Translations under genes and position numbers: made by a program | In this document: in pieces, positions 17,630 to 26,375 of the stretch | How the letters are laid out: each line of letters begins with the position of its first letter | Position numbering within the stretch: the first letter of the stretch is position 1 | Notes under the pieces: model-generated | What the model was told of the DNA's origin: nothing | The model's input: only the letters and a program-made list of their open reading frames with translations | The model's database searches: none | Assembly (NCBI RefSeq): GCF_013204825.1 | Contig: NZ_JABMKV010000001.1 | Location: 744,001-808,000, forward strand | Direction: 5' to 3' | DNA from: Pedobacter boryungensis | GTDB lineage: Bacteria; Bacteroidota; Bacteroidia; Sphingobacteriales; Sphingobacteriaceae | Length of the DNA: 64,000 nucleotides

Positions 17630-20557
17630 CTATTTAACAGTGATTTCATCAAAAAATGTGTGTGCTTTGCCACCAACGCCTTCGTGCCAAGAAGGTAGTG
17701 TTCCATAGTTTTTAGCAATAATTTTTATATATCTGCAAGTCTTGTCAATTTTGGCAGTTAGTTCTTTAATTTGAATTGTATAGTCTTTTGCATCAGCGGG
17801 AGCTTTTACTGTGCTTATTAATTTAAAATTCATATCATTGCCAGCTATATAAAACTCAGTTTCCGAAGGAAAAATAATCCATGCTTGGGTATCTTGTAAA
17901 GCGTCAATACTTACAGCATTTACTTGCTGTTCTTTGCCTAAATCCAAAATGCCATCAAAATCTACTCCCCAGAAGCCTTGCCAACGATTTCCAACTCTCC
18001 AGTTTATACTACCCCTAACACCATCAATTAAGGCGTCATTTCCTCCGCCAGTAAAGCTTTTGTTGATTTCGCTATTGATTTTTACAGTATAGTTAGTGGT
18101 AATTTTTTTATAAGCAGCAGTACTCACATAACTGGTTTTAAATCCATTTTTATAAGCAATTGCTTTGACCGAAATATCTTTATCTATACTAAATGGGGCA
18201 ATGTATCTAATAGAATTACGATTTGGTATTGAACCGTCTATGCTGTAATAAATTTCTGTATTTGATAGGGCAGAAGTAATACTTATTTCAGCTTTATTTT
18301 TAAAAGTTTCTTGCGGACCTTCAATAATTGGGTTAGGGACTATTAGGTTTTCGCTAATTTTCATGATAGGTTTTTGTAAACCATTTAGATAGTTCAAATT
18401 TGATGTAGCAGACAAAGCAAAGTTTAAATTAGCGCCATTTGCCAAATCTGAGAAATTTAAAAACAGTTTATTGTAGGCCTTCCCATTTAATAAAATCCCA
18501 TTAATGTAATAATTGGCATCGCTTTTAGTAGGAGCGGAAATAATTATTTTTTTGCCATTTTCTAAACTAATAGTCATCTTTTTAAACCATGGTGTACCAA
18601 TATTATACATGTTATTCCCTGGCGAAACTGGATAAATTCCCATCGCACTCATCACCAACCACGCACTCATCTGACCACAGTCCTCATTTCCTGCCAAGCC
18701 ATCAGGTTGATCATCGTATTGTTCATTCATGATTTTATTGACGTAATATTGTGTTTTTTCTGGATGTGTAGTGAAATTAAATAAATAGGCCATGTGATGA
18801 CTTGGTTCATTTCCATGTGCATATTGTCCAATTAAACCAGTAATATCGCTTTGATCACGGCCTGTTAAACCTTGTTTTGTGGTAAACAATTCATCCAGCT
18901 TTGCTTGATAAATCTTTTCTCCACCCATTAAATTCATATGTCCGTTTACATCTTGTTGAGTGCTAAAACTATAATGCCAAGAATTTCCTTCCGTATAATT
19001 ATTATTAACCTCAGTTGGGTTAAACGGTTTCCACCAACCCCCATTATTTCGTGCTCTAATATGCCCAGTCGATGGGTCGTAAACGTTTTTCCAGTTCTGT
19101 GCTCTGGTGATGTAAGTTTGATAATCTGCTTCTGCACCTATCATCTTAGCAAATTGTGCCACGCACCAATCATCATAAGCATATTCTACAGTTTTTGAGG
19201 CGCTTTCATGCTCAAAATCTGCTAATACAGCTCCATTTTTTGCATAAGTATCGATACCAAACTGCTTACGATTTACAGCATGTTTCATGGCTTCTAAAGC
19301 TAATTTGGTGTCGAAACCTCTAATACCTTTGGCGTATGCATCTGTTATCACAGGAATAGCATGATTTCCTATCATACAGAAAGTTTCATCGTTTGCTAAA
19401 GGCCAAATGGGTAACAATCCACCTTCCTTGTGCATTGCTAAAAAAGTTTTAATGAAATCTAACGTTCGTTTTCTATCAATTAAAGTTAATAGAGGATTTT
19501 CTGTTCTATAGGTATCCCATAAAGAGAAAACACTATAATATTCGAAGTCTTTTGCAACATGTACCTTTTTATCCAAACCACGATATTTACCATCAACATC
19601 CATATATAAATTTGGATTAAGTAAACTGTGGTATAATGCTGTATAAAAAGTAGTTAATTGTTTTTTACTTGTGCTTACTGCATCAATTTTTGAGAGTTCA
19701 ATATTCCAAACTTGCTTAGCTTTTGCATATGTTTTTGCAAAATCAAATCCATCTTTTTCACTATTCAAGTTTTTTAGCGCACCTGCATCATCTACAGCAG
19801 AAATAGCTACTTGTGATAGTATGCTTTCTTGATCGGTAGTTTCGAATTGAATATAAACTTTAAGATTTGTTCCTTTTGCTTTCTTTAAACCAGTTTGTAA
19901 TTCATCGTTTATAGCTATTCCAAAAGATTTGAAAGGTTTGTTATAACGAACATGGAAATATAATTCTTGCCCTTTTGCCCAAGAACTCGATTTTCTATAA
20001 CCTTTAATTTCTCTATTGTTTACAATTTCTACCCAACTATCTAAAACTTTATCTCGGTGTTTTAAATCAATAATGATATTAGATTCCTTCGATTTTGGAT
20101 AAGTGAATTTGTAGAGACCTGCTCTTCGTGAGGTAGTAATTTCGGCTTTAACTTGATATTTATCTAAAAAAGTTTTGTAATATCCTGGGCTCGCTTGCTC
20201 ATTTTTCTTTTGAAAAGGAGAGGCGTATTGTTTATTTATAAATTCTGGTTTGCCAACTGTTGGCATAAATAAAAAATCACAATAATCTTCAATTCCAGTT
20301 CCACTTAAATGTGTTTGAGAGAAGCCATAAATGATATTGTCTGTGTAATGATAGCCAGAACAGCCATCCCAGCCTTCTAATCTGGTGTCAGGTCCTGGTT
20401 GTATCATACCAAAAGGAATTGCAGGTCCTGGATAAGTATGGCCATGTCCTCCGGTTCCTATAAATGGATTAACATATTGAGTAAAGTCTTTTTTAGTTTG
20501 TGCAGATGCGATATTTGCCAGTATCAAAAGAGGCAACAATAGCTTAAAAAATTTCAT
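17630..20557 (-). CDS. Secreted GH92 alpha-mannosidase with chitobiase-like and discoidin-like C-terminal domains
   Basis: Calcium-dependent exo-alpha-mannosidase family that trims high-mannose N-glycans. The 975-residue product has signal peptide MKFFKLLLPLLILANIASA|Q. The GH92 domain (about 25-745) shows GTGGHGHTYPGPAIPFGMIQ, EGNSWHYSFSTQQDVNGH (general acid region), GNEPSHHMAYLFNF and GNEDCGQMSAW (metal/catalytic region). Residues about 755-835 resemble the chitobiase C-terminal beta-sandwich (IYYSIDGSIPN, VKAIAYKNG). The last 130 residues resemble a coagulation-factor 5/8 (discoidin) carbohydrate-binding module. It is the last gene of the leftward string from 24,969. The linkage it cuts (alpha-1,2, -1,3 or -1,6) cannot be read from these motifs alone. 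Confidence 0.93.
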   Translation of the reverse strand: MKFFKLLLPLLILANIASAQTKKDFTQYVNPFIGTGGHGHTYPGPAIPFGMIQPGPDTRLEGWDGCSGYHYTDNIIYGFSQTHLSGTGIEDYCDFLFMPTVGKPEFINKQYASPFQKKNEQASPGYYKTFLDKYQVKAEITTSRRAGLYKFTYPKSKESNIIIDLKHRDKVLDSWVEIVNNREIKGYRKSSSWAKGQELYFHVRYNKPFKSFGIAINDELQTGLKKAKGTNLKVYIQFETTDQESILSQVAISAVDDAGALKNLNSEKDGFDFAKTYAKAKQVWNIELSKIDAVSTSKKQLTTFYTALYHSLLNPNLYMDVDGKYRGLDKKVHVAKDFEYYSVFSLWDTYRTENPLLTLIDRKRTLDFIKTFLAMHKEGGLLPIWPLANDETFCMIGNHAIPVITDAYAKGIRGFDTKLALEAMKHAVNRKQFGIDTYAKNGAVLADFEHESASKTVEYAYDDWCVAQFAKMIGAEADYQTYITRAQNWKNVYDPSTGHIRARNNGGWWKPFNPTEVNNNYTEGNSWHYSFSTQQDVNGHMNLMGGEKIYQAKLDELFTTKQGLTGRDQSDITGLIGQYAHGNEPSHHMAYLFNFTTHPEKTQYYVNKIMNEQYDDQPDGLAGNEDCGQMSAWLVMSAMGIYPVSPGNNMYNIGTPWFKKMTISLENGKKIIISAPTKSDANYYINGILLNGKAYNKLFLNFSDLANGANLNFALSATSNLNYLNGLQKPIMKISENLIVPNPIIEGPQETFKNKAEISITSALSNTEIYYSIDGSIPNRNSIRYIAPFSIDKDISVKAIAYKNGFKTSYVSTAAYKKITTNYTVKINSEINKSFTGGGNDALIDGVRGSINWRVGNRWQGFWGVDFDGILDLGKEQQVNAVSIDALQDTQAWIIFPSETEFYIAGNDMNFKLISTVKAPADAKDYTIQIKELTAKIDKTCRYIKIIAKNYGTLPSWHEGVGGKAHTFFDEITVK

Positions 20558-20562
20558 TTGAA

Positions 20563-21003
20563 TTAGTTAGTGGTTGACTTTAGTTCAATTTTTTTCATTC
20601 GAGAGAATGGATATCCATTGCATCCTTTTTTAGGGTTTTGCCTATCTACATAAGCAGTTTGTTCAGCAATACTATCGGTTGGCGCATCATAAACGGTTAA
20701 GCAGAAACCCCATTTCCAAGGCTCCATACCTGTAAAGGTCATGTAATCTATTCTGGTATATTTATTACCATCTGTTTTGTTTGCCACATCATTTTTCGCA
20801 ACTAAATACTGTTTTTCAAGATTCCATTTAAGGATATGATATTTTGAAGTTGGATTTTGTACCCAAAGTGTGTCATTTATGCTATAGGTAATTCCATAAT
20901 CATCAATAAAATTACCTAAAGCAAATTCAGGAGCTTTAGATCTGGTTTGTTGCCCAAATAAGTAAAGCGGAAACATCAAGAATAAAAAAAAATTAAACCT
21001 CAT
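20563..21003 (-). CDS. Secreted protein of unknown function
   Basis: The 146-residue product has N-terminal signal MRFNFFLFLMFPLYLFG|Q and a soluble remainder of about 128 residues. That part has many aromatic residues (EPWKWGFCLTVYDAPTDSIA), two cysteines and no recognised motif. It lies only 5 bases upstream of the GH92 gene and 11 bases downstream of a small membrane protein, so it belongs to the same transcript. A role in export or lipid-side binding cannot be told from sequence. Confidence 0.7.
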   Translation of the reverse strand: MRFNFFLFLMFPLYLFGQQTRSKAPEFALGNFIDDYGITYSINDTLWVQNPTSKYHILKWNLEKQYLVAKNDVANKTDGNKYTRIDYMTFTGMEPWKWGFCLTVYDAPTDSIAEQTAYVDRQNPKKGCNGYPFSRMKKIELKSTTN

Positions 21004-21014
21004 TTGTAAATATT

Positions 21015-21212
21015 TTAGCTTTTAACTCTATGTTTTTGATATAATAATCCTGATATAATCAATAATATAATTGCAATAACTAATAATATTGTAGAATGCT
21101 CAATCATCAAAAACTTGTCATGGAAATTAATATCAATAGCGTCTTTTGGGATAATGAATGAAACAATTAAAAATAGAATACCTAAAATTAGACTGGCGAA
21201 AGATGCTTTCAT
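21015..21212 (-). CDS. Small two-helix membrane protein
   Basis: The 65-residue product has hydrophobic segments at about 5-20 (FASLILGILFLIVSFII) and 40-57 (STILLVIAIILLIISGLL), joined by a short polar loop (PKDAIDINFHDKF), and a basic tail QKHRVKS. Function unknown. It is read in a tight string with cutC upstream (8-base gap) and a secreted protein downstream, which supports it being a real gene despite its size. Confidence 0.6.
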   Translation of the reverse strand: MKASFASLILGILFLIVSFIIPKDAIDINFHDKFLMIEHSTILLVIAIILLIISGLLYQKHRVKS

Positions 21213-21220
21213 AAATATGG

Positions 21221-21949
21221 TTATTTTGATGTAAGTTGTTTAACTATTTCTTCTGATGTTTGTTGGTATTGATACTCGTCTTCAATGCTTCCCATTTTTG
21301 TGCTCTGATTTCTAAACTGCATTTTACTTTGTAAACTAACTCTAGCAGATGAATGAAAAACCTTTGCACTGGTTTTTGCTGCAATCTCTTTAATATTATC
21401 AGGATATATTCCAGCTCCTGGCATAACTTCTATTCTTCCATTAGCCTGTCTCACTAATTTAGAAATGAATTCCATTCCTGTAAAAGCACTTTCAAAACCA
21501 CCCGAAGTTAAAACCCTTACAAAACCTAATTCAATTAAATCTTCTAGCGCTTTCTCTAAATCATTGCTCATATCAAAAGCTCTATGAAATGAAACAGGCA
21601 TTGGTTTTGCCAATTCAATTAATTCTTTGCAGCGTATTTTATCTATTTCACCATCTGGTGTTAAAATACCCATAACTACGCCATTACAATTCAGTTCTTT
21701 GCAGATTTTGATGTCTTCTTTCATCAATTCGAATTCATCAGCATTATATAAAAAATCTCCACCACGTGGGCGAATAATTGGCCAAATTTCAATGGACAAC
21801 CTTTCTTTGCAAAGCTTAATTTGTCCATAACTGGGAGTTGTACCACCTTCAGCCATATTTTCACAAAGCTCTACGCGAATTGCGCCTCCATTTTGAGCTG
21901 CAACAGCAGAAGAGTAGGAGTTAGCACAAATTTCAAGTGACTTGGACAT
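21221..21949 (-). CDS. cutC: CutC-family protein
   Basis: TIM-barrel protein of 242 residues in the family named for copper tolerance in E. coli; its biochemical role remains unsettled. Signature segments are SYSSAVAAQNGGAIRVELCE near the N-terminus, IRPRGGDFLYN, FHRAFDMSNDLEKALEDL and LTSGG...PGAGI. It overlaps the upstream glycosylasparaginase gene by one base (TAATG arrangement on the minus strand), so translational coupling is likely. In Bacteroidota cutC often sits with glycoside hydrolase genes, as here, which argues for a role in glycan use rather than copper. That part is inference. Confidence 0.92.
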   Translation of the reverse strand: MSKSLEICANSYSSAVAAQNGGAIRVELCENMAEGGTTPSYGQIKLCKERLSIEIWPIIRPRGGDFLYNADEFELMKEDIKICKELNCNGVVMGILTPDGEIDKIRCKELIELAKPMPVSFHRAFDMSNDLEKALEDLIELGFVRVLTSGGFESAFTGMEFISKLVRQANGRIEVMPGAGIYPDNIKEIAAKTSAKVFHSSARVSLQSKMQFRNQSTKMGSIEDEYQYQQTSEEIVKQLTSK

Positions 21950-22983
21950 TAATAATAGCTTTTCCCTTTGATTACCAAATCTTGTTTACTGCTATCGCAA
22001 ACTGCATAACTAAATCCTTTTTGAATTGCATATGCACCGTATTCACCTTTTTTATTCATGGCTAAAAAGCCAACTTGAATGTTCTTGGCAGTTTCTGGTT
22101 TCTTTTTGATGATACGCATTACTGCTTCTTTACAGGCTTCTTCCGGACTATAACCTTGTCGCATTAATTCTACAACTAAAAAAGAACCTACATTTCTCAC
22201 CACTTCTTCTCCAACACCAGTTGATGTTGCTCCACCAATTTCATTGTCAATGTATAAACCAGCACCAATAATTGGACTATCACCGATACGACCATGTAAT
22301 TTATAAGCCATACCACTTGTTGTACATGCACCAGAAAGATTTCCTTTTGCATCCATGGCTATCATCCCAATGGTATCATGGTTATATTGATTTCCTGGTA
22401 ATTTCTGTGGGGCCGCTTTATCATATAGTTTATTTTCTATATTCATAACTGGCTCATACTTGGAAGTCTTTAACCATTCTTTCCATGCTTTTTCACTTGC
22501 AGGGGTTAATAAATTTTCTTTTTTAAACCCTTGCTCTAAAGCAAATTGTAAAGCTCCATCTCCAGCTAACATTACGTGAGGAGTTTTTTCCATCACTTTT
22601 CGAGCAACAGAAATCGGATGTTTAATATGTTCTAATGCTAAAACAGCACCACAATTTCCCAATTCATCCATAATGCAAGCATCCAAAGTTACTTTTCCAT
22701 CACGGTCTGGTAAACCCCCATAACCAACAGATTGATTAGATTCATCAGCTTCTGGAACCCAAACACCTTGTTCGACAGCATCTAACGCACGTCCATTTTT
22801 GCTTAAAACTTTCCAAGCATCAGCATTTGCTGCTACTCCAAAATCCCATGTAGAGATTACTATTGGTTTGTTTATATTGCTTCCTATAGTTTTTGGTAAA
22901 ACTTCTGCAATGCTATTTTTGCTTACAACAATTAAACCTGCAGATAGGGCTGAGGTTTTAATGAATTTTCTTCTATCAAACAT
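21949..22983 (-). CDS. N4-(beta-N-acetylglucosaminyl)-L-asparaginase (glycosylasparaginase)
   Basis: Ntn-hydrolase that splits GlcNAc from the asparagine of degraded N-glycoproteins. The 344-residue precursor starts MFDRRKFIKTSALSAGLIVV, a twin-arginine (Tat) export signal. The autocleavage site is HDTIGM, with nucleophile Thr204 after proteolysis, as in the Elizabethkingia enzyme (HDT-V/I-GM). Further signatures are GSWDFG-like STWDFGVAANADAW, the substrate loop RIGDSPIIGAGLYIDNEIGG and TGVGE. Length is typical of the family. It lies with cutC and GH92, consistent with N-glycan breakdown in the periplasm. Confidence 0.92.
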   Translation of the reverse strand: MFDRRKFIKTSALSAGLIVVSKNSIAEVLPKTIGSNINKPIVISTWDFGVAANADAWKVLSKNGRALDAVEQGVWVPEADESNQSVGYGGLPDRDGKVTLDACIMDELGNCGAVLALEHIKHPISVARKVMEKTPHVMLAGDGALQFALEQGFKKENLLTPASEKAWKEWLKTSKYEPVMNIENKLYDKAAPQKLPGNQYNHDTIGMIAMDAKGNLSGACTTSGMAYKLHGRIGDSPIIGAGLYIDNEIGGATSTGVGEEVVRNVGSFLVVELMRQGYSPEEACKEAVMRIIKKKPETAKNIQVGFLAMNKKGEYGAYAIQKGFSYAVCDSSKQDLVIKGKSYY

Positions 22984-22995
22984 AATTGATATTAT

Positions 22996-23799
22996 TTAAC
23001 CTATTGTAAAATTATCTGCGTCTTTTAAAAAGGGAAATTGTCGACGTACTTTCTCCAAATCTGGATAATTTATACTGAATGTATATAAATCTTCATCTTC
23101 AGGTTTGTAATAAATTGTATTTCCATAGGGATCTATGCACATTGAATGGCCACTATGGTATACTTGATTGCCATCGTGACCAACCCGATTTACACCAATT
23201 ACATAACTTTGATTTTCTATTGCACGAGCATGAATTAAAGTACGCCAATGAGCAGATCTTTTATCTGGCCAACTTGCTACTAGCAATAAAATATCATATT
23301 CGGCATTTTTGTTGCGCAACCATACGGGAAAACGTAAGTCATAACATACTGCCAATCTGATTTTCCAGCCTTTAAGCTCAACAATAAGTTGTTTTTCTCC
23401 AGCAGTATAATTTGCATCTTCATCACCCAAACCAAACAGATGATGTTTATCGTAATATTGATAATCGCCTGTTGGTAACATCCAAATCATTCGATTATAA
23501 AACTTGCCATTTTCCTTAATAATTAAACTCCCAGTAATCGCACAATCATAGTTTTCGGCTGTTTTTTGAAGCCATTGTATGGTTTTACCAGTCATTTCTT
23601 CAGCCATTTCTTCAGCTTTCATGGTAAAACCTGTATTGAACATTTCGGGTAAAACAATTAAATCTGTTTTTTCACGTACGCCACTGGATAATCGCAAAGA
23701 AATATTCTGCAAATTTTTATCAATGTTTTCCCAAAATAAATACGCCTGAAAAACGGTAATTTTTAGGTTCTGAATGTTTAAGTATTGTGGACTTTCCAT
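22996..23799 (-). CDS. Nitrilase-superfamily amidase (omega-amidase, YafV-like)
   Basis: Carbon-nitrogen hydrolase of 267 residues. The Glu-Lys-Cys triad is visible: Glu in VLPEMFNTGF, Lys in YYDKHHLFG and Cys152 in LAVCYDLRFPVW. The HLF and LRFPVW surroundings match omega-amidases, which hydrolyse 2-oxoglutaramate or 2-oxosuccinamate to the oxoacid. It begins 24 bases after the aminotransferase gene. Glutamine-dependent transaminases and omega-amidases form a known two-step pathway that pulls transamination forward, so the pairing supports the assignment. No signal peptide: cytoplasmic. Confidence 0.9.
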   Translation of the reverse strand: MESPQYLNIQNLKITVFQAYLFWENIDKNLQNISLRLSSGVREKTDLIVLPEMFNTGFTMKAEEMAEEMTGKTIQWLQKTAENYDCAITGSLIIKENGKFYNRMIWMLPTGDYQYYDKHHLFGLGDEDANYTAGEKQLIVELKGWKIRLAVCYDLRFPVWLRNKNAEYDILLLVASWPDKRSAHWRTLIHARAIENQSYVIGVNRVGHDGNQVYHSGHSMCIDPYGNTIYYKPEDEDLYTFSINYPDLEKVRRQFPFLKDADNFTIG

Positions 23800-23823
23800 T
23801 TTATAATTTTTAGGACCAGGAAA

Positions 23824-24969
23824 TTATACTTTTAATAATCTTTCAACTGCTTTTTCTAAGGTATCTTGTTCTTTTGCAAAACAAAAGCGCAATATCTTAT
23901 CATCAGTTCCTTTTGTGTAAAATGCAGAAACAGGTATTCCAGCTACACCAAAATCTGTTACTAATCGTTTAGCCATATCAATATCTTTTTCATCGCTAAA
24001 GTTACTATAGCTTACACACTGAAAATAAGAACCTTTACAAGGTAATAATTTAAATTTGGTCTCGCTTAAAAGAGATCTAAATAAATCTCTCTTTTGCTGA
24101 AAAAATGAAGATAAACTATCGTATATATTCTCACTTTTTAAGTAATTAGCTACGCCAAGTTGCATTGGTGTATTTACACTAAAAACGTTAAATTGATGGA
24201 TTTTTCTAAACTCAGCCATTAGTTTAGCAGGAGCAAGACAATAACCTAATTTCCAGCCTGTAGTATGCAATAATTTACCGTAAGAAGCAACAATAAAACT
24301 GCGTTCCTGTAATTCTGGATATAAAGCAACACTTTCATGTTTTTCTCCATCAAAAATGATATGCTCATACACTTCATCGCTTATAATTAAGATATCAGTG
24401 TTTTTTGTCAGTTTAATTAAAGCCTGAATGTCAGCTTTGCTTAAAATACTACCAGACGGATTATGGGGACTATTTAAAATAATCATCCTGGTATTTGCGG
24501 TAAAAAGTTTTTTTACCATTTCCCAATCTATCGAATAATCGGGTGCGTGTAGTTCAAAAGGCTTAACTAAGCCGCCTAATAACTTTACCGTTGGTGAATA
24601 ACAATCATATGCAGGTTCGAAAATTATTACCTCGTCTCCAGGATTAATTACTGCTGCTAATGCTGTAAAAATTGCCTGAGTTCCGCCAGCAGTAATAGTT
24701 ACTTCAGTTTCTGGATGATAATAGGCACCATACATTTTATCCATTTTTTCGGCAACTAATTCGCGTAGTATTTGCAAACCTTGCATTGGTGCATATTGAT
24801 TATAACCATCTTTCATAGCATCAGCTACAAAATTTATTAGCTTAGGATTGGTTGCGTAATCTGGAAAACCTTGAGAAAGGTTAATCGCATTATGTTGTTG
24901 AGCTAACTTAGACATTACCGAAAATATGGTAGTGCCAACAGTAGGGAGTTTAGAATTAAGAAGTATCAT
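23824..24969 (-). CDS. PLP-dependent aminotransferase, methionine/kynurenine type (YbdL-like)
   Basis: Class I/II fold-type I aminotransferase of 381 residues. Motifs are AINLSQGFPDY (family signature), the cofactor-binding SPHNPSG, SDEVYEHIIFD, and the Schiff-base lysine in ASYGKLLHTTGWKLGY. Closest characterised relatives are methionine aminotransferase YbdL and glutamine transaminase K/kynurenine aminotransferase. It is the first gene of the leftward string ending with GH92, and is followed at once by an omega-amidase-like gene. That suggests glutamine or asparagine as amino donor, possibly in methionine salvage. Substrate assignment is inference. Confidence 0.9.
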   Translation of the reverse strand: MILLNSKLPTVGTTIFSVMSKLAQQHNAINLSQGFPDYATNPKLINFVADAMKDGYNQYAPMQGLQILRELVAEKMDKMYGAYYHPETEVTITAGGTQAIFTALAAVINPGDEVIIFEPAYDCYSPTVKLLGGLVKPFELHAPDYSIDWEMVKKLFTANTRMIILNSPHNPSGSILSKADIQALIKLTKNTDILIISDEVYEHIIFDGEKHESVALYPELQERSFIVASYGKLLHTTGWKLGYCLAPAKLMAEFRKIHQFNVFSVNTPMQLGVANYLKSENIYDSLSSFFQQKRDLFRSLLSETKFKLLPCKGSYFQCVSYSNFSDEKDIDMAKRLVTDFGVAGIPVSAFYTKGTDDKILRFCFAKEQDTLEKAVERLLKV

Positions 24970-25029
24970 GCATTACGAAATTAGCAATAATCCGATAAAA
25001 TTATAGCTATTCAACTGAAATGATAATTA

Positions 25030-26232
25030 TTATTGATTTGTAGAAATTTGATTGATTTTATTTCTTCCAATAAGTAAACAACATAATGCAATTAAAGCAG
25101 CTATTGTCATTACAGCGGGCATTGGCCAAACTACATCTGCCGCAAATAAGCTAATTGCTGCAGAAGCTAGTGCACCTAAACCCATTTGCAGGGCTCCCAT
25201 TAATGCAGATGCACTTCCAGCATTTTTACTGAAAGGGGCAAGAGCAAGTGCAGATGCATTTGGATTAATAAAGCCTAAACAGCCTAAGAATAAAGCGATA
25301 AAACCAATTGTGGTATATAGATTTAAAAGGTTATTAAGTGCTGCTGATAAAAATAATATACTAAAAATGCATTGCGCAATTAATGCCCAAAACACAATAT
25401 TTTTGCTTGTAAACCATCTTAGAATAATGCTATTTACTTGACTGAAACCGATGAATGAAACAGATAAAAGCGCAAAGATCCAACCGTAACCTGTTTCACT
25501 TACTTGATATAAATCCATAAATACGACTGGTGATGAAGATACGTAAGCAAATAATCCACTAAACGTAATACCGCTAACCAACGCATAGGTATAGAACTCT
25601 GGTTCTTTAAGTACTAATACGAAATTATTTAAAATAGGTTTAGGTTTTAAAGAGTAAGTTGGGTCTGGTTTATAACTTTCTGGTAACCAAAAAATTGATG
25701 CCAACAACATCAATAAAGACATAAAACTTAAAAAAACAAATACCGATTGCCAACCTAAAGCAGTAATGAGATAACCTCCTGCTGTTGGTGCCAGCATTGG
25801 CGATACTGCGATTACCAACATTAAAGAGGCAAAAACTTTAGGACTTTCTTTTACTGTAAATAAATCTCTAACCATAGCTACAGATGCAACTGCTGTTGCA
25901 CAACTTCCAATGGCCTGTACAAATCTCAATACAATTAATTGATCTATTGAAGTAACTAATAAACAGCCTAATGAAGATAATATGTAAAGAATTAATCCAA
26001 AATATAATGGTTTTTTTCTTCCAAATTTATCTAATAGTGGACCGTACAATAATTGACCAGCAGAAATTCCGATAAAAAATGTAGATAACGATAATGAGAC
26101 GTTTGGCACACTTGTATTTAAATCTTTTGCGATTGCTCTAAAACCAGGCAAATACATATCTATTGAAAATGGGCCTAAAGCTGCAAGTGATCCTAGAATT
26201 AAAATAAGAAAAAATGATTTTGATTTTGCCAT
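25030..26232 (-). CDS. Bcr/CflA-family multidrug efflux MFS transporter
   Basis: Twelve-helix major facilitator of 400 residues in the DHA1 Bcr/CflA group (drug:H+ antiport). Signatures are FSIDMYLPGF in helix 1, the loop 2-3 motif GPLLDKFGRKKPLYFGL, RFVQAIGSCATAVASVAMVRDLF (motif C region) and APTAGGYLITALGWQSVF. It is divergent from the queuosine-precursor transporter. The shared 143-base gap contains a perfect inverted repeat (26,290-26,320) 58 bases upstream of its start, which may be a repressor site. Drug specificity cannot be predicted. Confidence 0.92.
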   Translation of the reverse strand: MAKSKSFFLILILGSLAALGPFSIDMYLPGFRAIAKDLNTSVPNVSLSLSTFFIGISAGQLLYGPLLDKFGRKKPLYFGLILYILSSLGCLLVTSIDQLIVLRFVQAIGSCATAVASVAMVRDLFTVKESPKVFASLMLVIAVSPMLAPTAGGYLITALGWQSVFVFLSFMSLLMLLASIFWLPESYKPDPTYSLKPKPILNNFVLVLKEPEFYTYALVSGITFSGLFAYVSSSPVVFMDLYQVSETGYGWIFALLSVSFIGFSQVNSIILRWFTSKNIVFWALIAQCIFSILFLSAALNNLLNLYTTIGFIALFLGCLGFINPNASALALAPFSKNAGSASALMGALQMGLGALASAAISLFAADVVWPMPAVMTIAALIALCCLLIGRNKINQISTNQ

Positions 26233-26289
26233 TGGTGGAATTTAAGAGGCGCAAAGATGAGTATTTTGAAGCCTGTTAGTCGTCTAAAG

Positions 26290-26320
26290 TTTGTCAAAAG
26301 AGAGATTAATTTTTGACAAA
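26290..26320. promoter_or_regulatory. Operator-like inverted repeat between bcr-type and yhhQ-type genes
   Basis: TTTGTCAAAA (26,290-26,299) and its exact reverse complement TTTTGACAAA (26,311-26,320) are separated by 11 bases, giving a centre-to-centre spacing of 21 bases (two helical turns). The position between two divergent transporter genes fits a dimeric or paired-dimer repressor site. No regulator gene lies next to it. Confidence 0.5.
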
Positions 26321-26375
26321 TCAATAGAGAAAACCTAAAATTTCGTTTCTGTTAAAATAGTCGTATTTTAGCTAC

